Source of the DNA: Davidsoniella eucalypti
Taxonomy: Eukaryota > Ascomycota > Sordariomycetes > Microascales > Ceratocystidaceae
Assembly: GCA_004009845.1 (NCBI GenBank)
Contig: RMBW01000291.1
Span: 1 to 13,372 of the forward strand
Length of the DNA stretch: 13,372 nucleotides
Reading direction: 5' to 3'
The stretch's first letter is position 1, and each line of letters starts with the position of its first letter. The notes beneath the pieces were generated by a model. The model made no database searches, was not told where the DNA came from, and was given only the letters and a program-made list of their open reading frames with translations. Shown here one piece after another: positions 7,619 through 13,372 of the stretch. Position numbers and translations under genes: made by a program.

Positions 7619-7929
7619 TGTTGACAGCTAAACACACATACAAAAGAGGGCGAGGGCTCCCTTCCTTACGATGGACATGTATCTAATTCAACCGGACATG
7701 TGATTGGATAAATACATCTAGAAAAGTGGGTTTTTTTCGGGATTTTGCTTACGAGTAATATGTTTGTCAGCAGAAAAAATTGGTACTAGCTCTAGGAAAT
7801 AAGCCTGCCTTTTCCGATTTTTTTCACTTTAAAAGACAGAAGCAGTAATAATATTTGGTTTGAATGGTACTAAAATAATTTTACAGGGCCATACGCACTA
7901 GCAAAGGTAAGTTATAGGTGCAAGGACAA

Positions 7930-7962
7930 ATCTTCATAGCTATAAGATTAATGAATTAAAAA
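7930..7962 (+). repeat. Short dispersed repeat, copy 1 (internally shortened)
   Basis: ATCTTCATAGCT joins directly to ATAAGATTAATGAATT and an A run. Compared with the 8600 copy it lacks about 10 nt between two AGCT words, a deletion that a slip between those words could produce. No convincing flanking duplication is seen. Confidence 0.65.
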
Positions 7963-8184
7963 AGAATTTTAAAATGATTGAAGACTTGATTTTAAAAATA
8001 ACACACAGACAATTCTCTATACAATACATAGATGCCTTGAATAAATAGGTAATTGATGATTCAATTAATGGCATAAGTCATATATTTTGCTTGTGAAAGA
8101 ATAAGCGCCAAAGCTCTTCTGTTAGTACAGAATTCACTAACCATAAAACAATGAATGCAGGGCTGTTATCTATTAAAATTGAAG

Positions 8185-8243
8185 GTCTTTCAATTTTTAT
8201 TTATTTCATTAATATATGGAGCTATAGAGCTATGAAGATGTTG
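8185..8243 (-). repeat. Short dispersed repeat, copy 2 (inverted), with flanking 10-bp direct repeat
   Basis: The minus strand reads ATCTTCATAGCTCTATAGCT, then CCATATATTAATGAA and an A-rich end. AAAATTGAAG occurs on both sides (8175-8184 and 8244-8253) as a possible target duplication. The tail is A-rich but mixed, so this copy is older or less clear than copy 3. Confidence 0.6.
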
Positions 8244-8599
8244 AAAATTGAAGTTGTTTTTGCGGCTATCATGCGGTCTTTTGGAACCAATTAAACTATA
8301 CTGTAAAGATAAGCATACTTGCCAGTGTTTCTTGTCAATTCTAGAAATAAAAAAGGCAATAGAACAACATAAAATATCAAGGTAACGAAAAGAGTAATGT
8401 GATATGAATAGACTACTTTTTATCAGGAGTACAGGGCAACAACTGCTTGGTATCATTTGTAATAATGATAGATATAAATATAGACAATATCGTAAGTGAA
8501 GGCAAAGGTGGATAGTTTGAGTTTGTAAGAGTGTAAGTAATTTTTTAAGGCTGCAAGCATTCCAGAAGAGGACATTAGTAGGTTTTAAGAAACGCTACA

Positions 8600-8650
8600 A
8601 TCTTCATAGCTCTATAGCTCCATAAGATAAATGAATTAAAAAAAAAAAAA
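8600..8650 (+). mobile_element. 51-nt poly(A)-tailed retroposed insertion
   Basis: A body of about 38 nt (ATCTTCATAGCTCTATAGCT, then CCATAAGATAAATGAATT) is followed by about 14 A. The insertion is flanked by an exact 13-bp duplication, AAGAAACGCTACA, at 8587-8599 and 8651-8663. A poly(A) tail with a target duplication of this size is the mark of LINE-type target-primed insertion. It is either a very short 5'-truncated LINE or SINE 3' end, or a small retroposed RNA. Confidence 0.8.
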
Positions 8651-8712
8651 AAGAAACGCTACAGGGTTGAATTAGTGTCGACAGATTTAGAAATAAGGTC
8701 TATAAATAACAT

Positions 8713-8760
8713 GTTTATAGCTCTATAGCTCCGTAAGATTACTGAATTTTTTTAAAAAAA
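8713..8760 (+). repeat. Short dispersed repeat, copy 4
   Basis: TTATAGCTCTATAGCTCCGT, then AAGATTACTGAATT, followed by T and A runs. AGATTTAGAAATA (8682-8694) and AGATTTAAAATAT just after the A run resemble each other, but the left one is some 20 nt away from the body, so a target duplication is uncertain. Confidence 0.6.
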
Positions 8761-8954
8761 AAGATTTAAAATATAACCTAAAAGATTTAAATTAAAAATC
8801 AAGTTGATTGCATGCAGAAATTCACTCGTAGAATACTAAATATTTCTTGGGAGTTCTACAATATAAAGCAAGTATCTAGGTACAATATAGAAAGATAGTC
8901 AACAAATTTGAAAAGGATAGTTAGCCAAACAAGATAATATAACAAGTAGATTTA

Positions 8955-9590
8955 ATGGATATTACTGGGAATTATAGCACAATAGCGACAGACACTAACT
9001 TGATATGTATTTCAGTTAGGTTCTTTAGTTGTAAGAAGAACCACAAGACTAACATGGCAGCAGTTCAAATTATCAACAACTTTAGGTACTTATACCATTA
9101 CAATAGCATGACATTAGGTGGTTGGGATTTAGAGCTTACATGATTGATAAAACAACAAGTGTAGTGGTAGCAACTGGCACAGTTGGCATTTTAATACTGA
9201 ACTTACATAGCAATCACTTTCTGTAGTATCTGCAGGATATATTGTTCACTGAATGATTCCCGACTTATAATGCAAGTTAATATCGTCGCTAAAACACATG
9301 AGCAAAGACCAAGTTTGTTTAGAAGAAGTTCTACATAGTCATGAGTAAGAAGAATGGTAGTAGTATAATCAGCAATGATCAAGGACTTACAGTAAGTTAT
9401 GTACGTAGTTCTAAAGGAATGTTTCATTGCAAGGGAAATGTAATAAGACGTATATAAATTATGTAAGAATACCAAGAGCTCAGCACTCAAAAAAGACCAA
9501 AAAATCAGCGAAAATTAATACAATTTTGCTCGAATCCATCTCAAAACACGTTTAAAATACTTAACTCATCTCTACGAATCTATTAATACC
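8955..9590. other. AT-rich DNA before the LINE, no gene seen
   Basis: The reading frames here (plus 8955-9143, minus 9203-9490) have AT-driven composition and no recognisable domain. Composition changes to GC-richer near 9595, where the LINE reading frame begins. The LINE 5' untranslated region may occupy the last part of this stretch, but I cannot place its start. Confidence 0.5.
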
Positions 9591-9596
9591 AGTTGC

Positions 9597-10298
9597 ATGA
9601 TGGCGCACGCCATGCGCGATGCATTAAGGGCGATTGAAGCCTCGAAAGACGGCGAAAGCCCAACGGTCACCCCCACTGAATCAATCAGCCTCGTACCAAC
9701 ACACATGGACGACAGCGAAATGACCGACGAAATCAACACCACCATCAACAAAAACAACAAAAACAAACGCCGCATCGAGGAGATCGAGCTACCAAGCTCT
9801 GTTCAGACTACACAGAGCACCAACAAGCTTCTGCTTATCGGTGGTGGCAAGATTCCCTCCCCCAAGCACATCCGTGACTTGGTTAACTGCAATGGAGAAA
9901 TGAAGGCCATTGAGGTGAGGCTGACCTCGAAGAATAACATCAGCATCACATGCAGCAGCACCTCCGCGAAGGCCAGCCTCCTCAAAACTAAGGACAGCTG
10001 GATGGCACGCCTCCGGCCTTTGGGCTGGAAGGACTGCATCGAGCCTGAAAACTGGCAACGCCTTGTGATGCACGGGATGCGTCTCGAAGAGATCGATAAC
10101 TTTGCTGAAGAATTCTACGACAGCAATGGCATCGAGGCCCTCCCGAGAGTGCGCATACTACGCAAACCTCGCCCAGGACAGACGGTCGGATCCGTCGTGT
10201 TTACTGTCCTGAACCAGGCAAGTGCGTCTGCTTGTCTCAACAAGCAGATGTTCTTTGTTGCGCAAAAAGTCAAGATTGTTAAGTATTTTTATGATTAG
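9597..10298 (+). CDS. LINE ORF1 protein (Tad1-like), RNA-binding, open reading frame
   Basis: In these elements ORF1 binds element RNA and forms the ribonucleoprotein. The 233-residue frame has a polar N-terminus, a basic stretch NKNNKNKRR (about 51-59), and then the region typical of fungal LINE ORF1s: KAIEVRLTSKNNISITCSST, LLKTKDSW, IEPENWQRLVMHGM, PRVRILRKPRPGQTVGSVVF and LNKQMFFVAQKVKIVKYF. The stop follows at once, at the place where family members usually go on to CCHC zinc knuckles; none are present here. Two ATG codons in tandem start the frame; either could be used. The stop overlaps the ORF2 start in ATGATTAG. There is no internal stop. It may be a real short form, or an older deletion may have joined it to ORF2. 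Confidence 0.8.
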   Translation: MMAHAMRDALRAIEASKDGESPTVTPTESISLVPTHMDDSEMTDEINTTINKNNKNKRRIEEIELPSSVQTTQSTNKLLLIGGGKIPSPKHIRDLVNCNGEMKAIEVRLTSKNNISITCSSTSAKASLLKTKDSWMARLRPLGWKDCIEPENWQRLVMHGMRLEEIDNFAEEFYDSNGIEALPRVRILRKPRPGQTVGSVVFTVLNQASASACLNKQMFFVAQKVKIVKYFYD

Positions 10299-13200
10299 AA
10301 AACTCACGATCTTTCAGCATAACCAGGGAAAGCGTAAAGGCATTTTGGACCATCTCTTTGGATTAGCAATAACGCAGAGAGTGGAGATATTGTGCATTCA
10401 AGAACCCTGGGTATGGAAAAAAGAAGGCAAATGGATTTTCCAGGACCACCAAAACTTTCACACCGTCAAACCAGCTTTATCTCTGCTAACAAGACCAAGG
10501 GTCGTGACCTATATCCAAAAGGGCATTGACTTCACAATAGAAAAGCCTCTCGACATCGCAAGCAGCGATATTCAATGCATAAGACTTCATATAGACGCGC
10601 AACCATTATTGGTCAACCTCTACAACCATCCGACCCAACCCCTTTTACAGCACCCGCTTGTCCAGCAATGGCAGGTTGGGAGTGGCATCATAGTCGGGGA
10701 CTTCAACACTCATCATCCATGGTGGTCTGTGAACTGTGAGCAATCACAGCATGCAGATGAAGTCGTTGGTTGGTTGCAGAGGAACAATGCGGACTTGGTG
10801 GTGGATCCCGAGAATGCTCTGGTCAACAGAGGCACTTTCTTCACCACCAGGTCGCAGAAAATATCAATCATCGATCTCGCCTTCCTCACCGGGCAGATGA
10901 AGCAAACGAAAACTAGTTGGACGTGTGAAGGTCTCCACGGTTCGGATCACCAGTGCATTAAATTGCAGTTCCACGACGCCCGAAAAAACGAAAAAGAGAC
11001 AGAAAAAAAAATATATATAACTTGAAAAAAAACGGACTGGAAACAGTTCAGAGAGAGCCTCAAAAAAAGGAGGCATAAGTATTAGAAAATCTCAAAAAAA
11101 AGAGATACTCGACCGGATCTGGCAGCCATTCTGACCGCCGCCATCCAGGATACCTGCGCAGAGGTGATGCCGAAGGCTCGCATCTGCCCCCGGAGTAAGC
11201 CTTGGTGGAACGACGAACTCAAGCTATTGAGGAAGTCCTTCCTGAGGGCTGAACGACATTGGAAGAAGGATAAGATCTGTCACACGGAGTACAAAGAAAA
11301 ACGAAACAGGTACTTCCATGCCATTATCAAAACCAAAACTAACTATTTCAACTCTTTCTTAGAGCAAGCAACCGGTGACGAAGTCTTCACTGCTATGAGA
11401 TACACGAAACCCACAACCGACTCGTATATACAACCACTCGAGGAAAATGGTGTCAAGGCTGAGTCTTTCGACGACCAGGCTAAGATGCTACTGAATCTTG
11501 TGGGCGGCGAAAAAGGTGAGTCCCTTGAGGACGAAGACACTCTACCCATCCCACATCACGAGAACTCGAAATGGCCTTGGTCTAACATCTCTACCATTGA
11601 GATTGAAAGAGCTATCATGACCTCAAACCCTAAGAAGTCTGCTGGACCAAATGGGATTAATTTCCAAATGATCCAAAATGCGTATAGGGCCATCCCCGAG
11701 GTCTTCCACTATGTCTACACGGAGCTATTCACTAAAGGACAGTGTCCTAAGTTGTGGCGCCAGGGCATTGGAGTGATATTGAAAAAACCCAACAAGCCAG
11801 ACTATTCCCGTATCAAGGCATATCGGATTATCACGCTGCTGAACTGCTTAGGTAAAGTATTGGAACGAATTTTTGCACAGAGACTTGGTTTCTTGGCTGC
11901 AAACAAAGGACGACCTGCTTCACCCAACACAGTTTGGCGGACGGAAACAACGATCGACGATCGATGCAGCAATGGTTCTCATGGACCAAGTCAAGTCATG
12001 GAAAGAACAGGGCCTGAAATCGAGTATTGCACTACTTGATATCAAAGGCGCTTTCGACCATGTTAATAGGGATACCCTACTGTGGCACTGCAGAGATCTA
12101 GGTCTTCCGAATAACTGCACCCAATGGATTGCAGCCTTCCTTCAAAAGAGGAAGGTCCAGATATGTTTTGATGGCAAACGAACAAACTTCTATACCATTG
12201 ACCAGGGCATACCGCAAGGCAGCCCGATCTCCCCTATTCTGTTCTTGATTTATTCGAGACTTATACACATAAATATCCCCAAATCCATCCAAGTTCATGG
12301 CATTCAGCTCTCATACATTGATGATATTCTGATTACGGTAGCTTCAAAAAGCTTTGCGAGAAATTGCAGAGCTCTAGAGGCTATCGTTGAAGATCTCACC
12401 AGGCAAGCCGACGATAGTTCCGTCGAATTTGAGAGTTCCAAGACTGAGCTTCTGCATTTAACAAGGAGTAAAGCAGCAAGCAACGAACACATAGACGTCC
12501 TAGGGACGACAATCCACCCGTCAGAGAAGATCAAATGGCTAGGAATCTGGCTAGACTGTCAGCTGAATTACAGCGTGCATGTCCAAGACAGAGCCCTGAA
12601 AGCGACCAGACCCTAATGGGAATTCAACGGATTTCGCGAAAGTATAGCGGCCTAAGTTCGAAAGCAACTAGAAATCTGTACCAGCTGTAATTAGGCCTAT
12701 CATGGAATATGGTTCGACTCTCTGGGGACAAAAATGAAACCATCTCCCGCAAGAATCATCTTGAAAAAGTACAAAGTTTGGCGATTTCCATGATGCTGGG
12801 CACCTACAAAACAGGCTCCGAAAAGAGCTTGTGAAATAGAGGCAGCATCAAACCGGTTGAAATCGATTTGGAATGGAATAACCTCAAGTACGGAACAAGA
12901 ATACTAAAATTCCCCAGCACCACACAAATACCAAAAGTCAAAAAAGAAGAAGCAAAGGAAATCCACCTGGCAACCCTAGAAAATCTATGGTTAGGAGAAG
13001 CCTATTGTTTGTATACCGACGGGTCTATGGAAGGAGAAAATCCTCCTACGCCTTTGCCGACATAGACAATAAAACGGTACGGTTTCAAGAGGCAAAAGCC
13101 TTAGGGCCTTACACTGAGGTTGCAGACTGCGAAAGCTATGCAATATACAGAGCCCTCTGCTACGTTCGAAAGCGCCATAAGGAAAAGAGTCCTGATCTTT

Positions 13201-13372
13201 GTCGACAGCCAAGCTGCCATCCAAGAGTACGGAAGCCTGGAATATTCACGAATCTTATAGAGAAGCTAAACCTACAAGACCTAGACACTAGTATAGAAAC
13301 ACTGGTGCCCAGGCCATGTCGGATAGAAGGAAATGAATAGTGGATAATGCTTGCAAAGGAGGCTCTTGAAAA
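10291..13372 (+). pseudogene. LINE ORF2: endonuclease, reverse transcriptase and RNase H, degraded
   Basis: The first Met in good register is MIRKLTIFQHNQGK (10291), overlapping the ORF1 stop by 8 nt. The endonuclease part keeps its active-site motifs: HN, IQEP, YNHP, GDFNTHHPWW, IIDLAF and GSDHQ. Stops at 11023-11025 (TGA) and 11083-11085 (TAG) lie in an A-rich linker, and the same frame resumes with SKPWWNDELK. The RT begins in that frame (SAGPNGINF, GVILKKPNKPDYS, GKVLERIFAQRL), then shifts near 11885 to HPTQFGGRKQRSTIDAAM, motif A LLDIKGAFDHV, motif B GIPQGSPISP and motif C YIDD. After the stop at 12614-12616 the connection (IMEYGSTLWG, LEKVQSLAISMMLGTYKTG) is spread over several frames. 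RNase H residues appear as YTDGS, ESYAIYRA, VDSQAA and CPGHVG, again in shifting frames. No functional product is possible from this copy. Confidence 0.9.

Larger units (their letters stand above)
7619..8954. other. AT-rich intergenic DNA with four short retroposon-like repeats
   Basis: I see no credible gene. The reading frames here (for example minus strand 8190-8456) have no recognisable domain and overlap repeat copies. The notable content is the short CTTCATAGCTCTATAGCTCC family, listed separately. Confidence 0.6.
9590..13372 (+). mobile_element. Tad1-like LINE (non-LTR retrotransposon), 3' end outside window
   Basis: The order is ORF1, then ORF2 with an endonuclease/exonuclease/phosphatase domain, reverse transcriptase, connection region and RNase H, as in fungal Tad1-type elements of the I group. 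ORF1 and the endonuclease are almost unbroken, while the RT and RNase H parts contain stops and frame changes. The window ends within RNase H, so the 3' untranslated region, tail and target duplication cannot be seen. The element is clearly GC-richer than its AT-rich flank. Confidence 0.9.

Noticed and set aside
7429..7686. Plus-strand ORF of 85 aa
   Set aside because: It runs through the 20-bp direct repeats and has no known domain; it is likely a chance frame in GC-richer repeat DNA.
8190..8456. Minus-strand ORF of 88 aa
   Set aside because: It overlaps a short retroposon copy and has AT-driven composition without a domain.
9203..9490. Minus-strand ORF of 95 aa with hydrophobic stretches
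   Set aside because: Leucine- and isoleucine-rich runs are expected from AT-rich DNA; no homologous feature was recognised.
9789..10073. Minus-strand ORFs inside LINE ORF1
   Set aside because: They are shadows of a well-supported plus-strand coding frame.

Overview
The window looks like nuclear DNA of a filamentous fungus, most likely an ascomycete. Four things point that way: a chromodomain-bearing Ty3/gypsy retrotransposon, a Tad1-like LINE (ORF1 plus endonuclease, RT and RNase H), a broken secreted intradiol dioxygenase gene with one short intron and a CT-rich leader, and long AT-rich stretches without genes. No bacterial-type operon, CRISPR array or rRNA gene is seen. It reads as a graveyard of nested repeats; I found no intact host gene.

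Layout. 1-1456: the 3' end of a chromovirus (integrase and chromodomain, frameshifted), its polypurine tract and 3' LTR. 1457-1964: AT-rich, no gene. 1965-2693 and 6184-6731: two inverted copies of a ~547-bp repeat, each carrying a similar small ORF. The left copy is split by a solo LTR (2113-2290) with a TTCAT target duplication; the right copy keeps the uninterrupted site. 2694-4445: AT-rich, with a 14-bp tandem repeat. 4446-5534 (minus): an intradiol dioxygenase pseudogene interrupted by another solo LTR (4496-4674, AATGG duplication). 5535-6183: the old upstream region of that gene and a degenerate tRNA-like sequence. 6732-9590: AT-rich sequence with short dispersed repeats, one of them a 51-nt poly(A)-tailed insertion flanked by a 13-bp duplication. 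9597-13372: the LINE, with ORF1 open and ORF2 degraded, running off the window end.

The genes form no pathway. The useful content is historical. Paralogous empty and filled sites, two solo LTRs with exact 5-bp duplications, and a gene whose last exon reads in frame across a removed LTR allow insertions to be ordered: inverted duplication first, then LTR insertion, LTR-LTR recombination and mutational decay.

All family names come from reading motifs by eye. No database search was run, and percentage identities are approximate.
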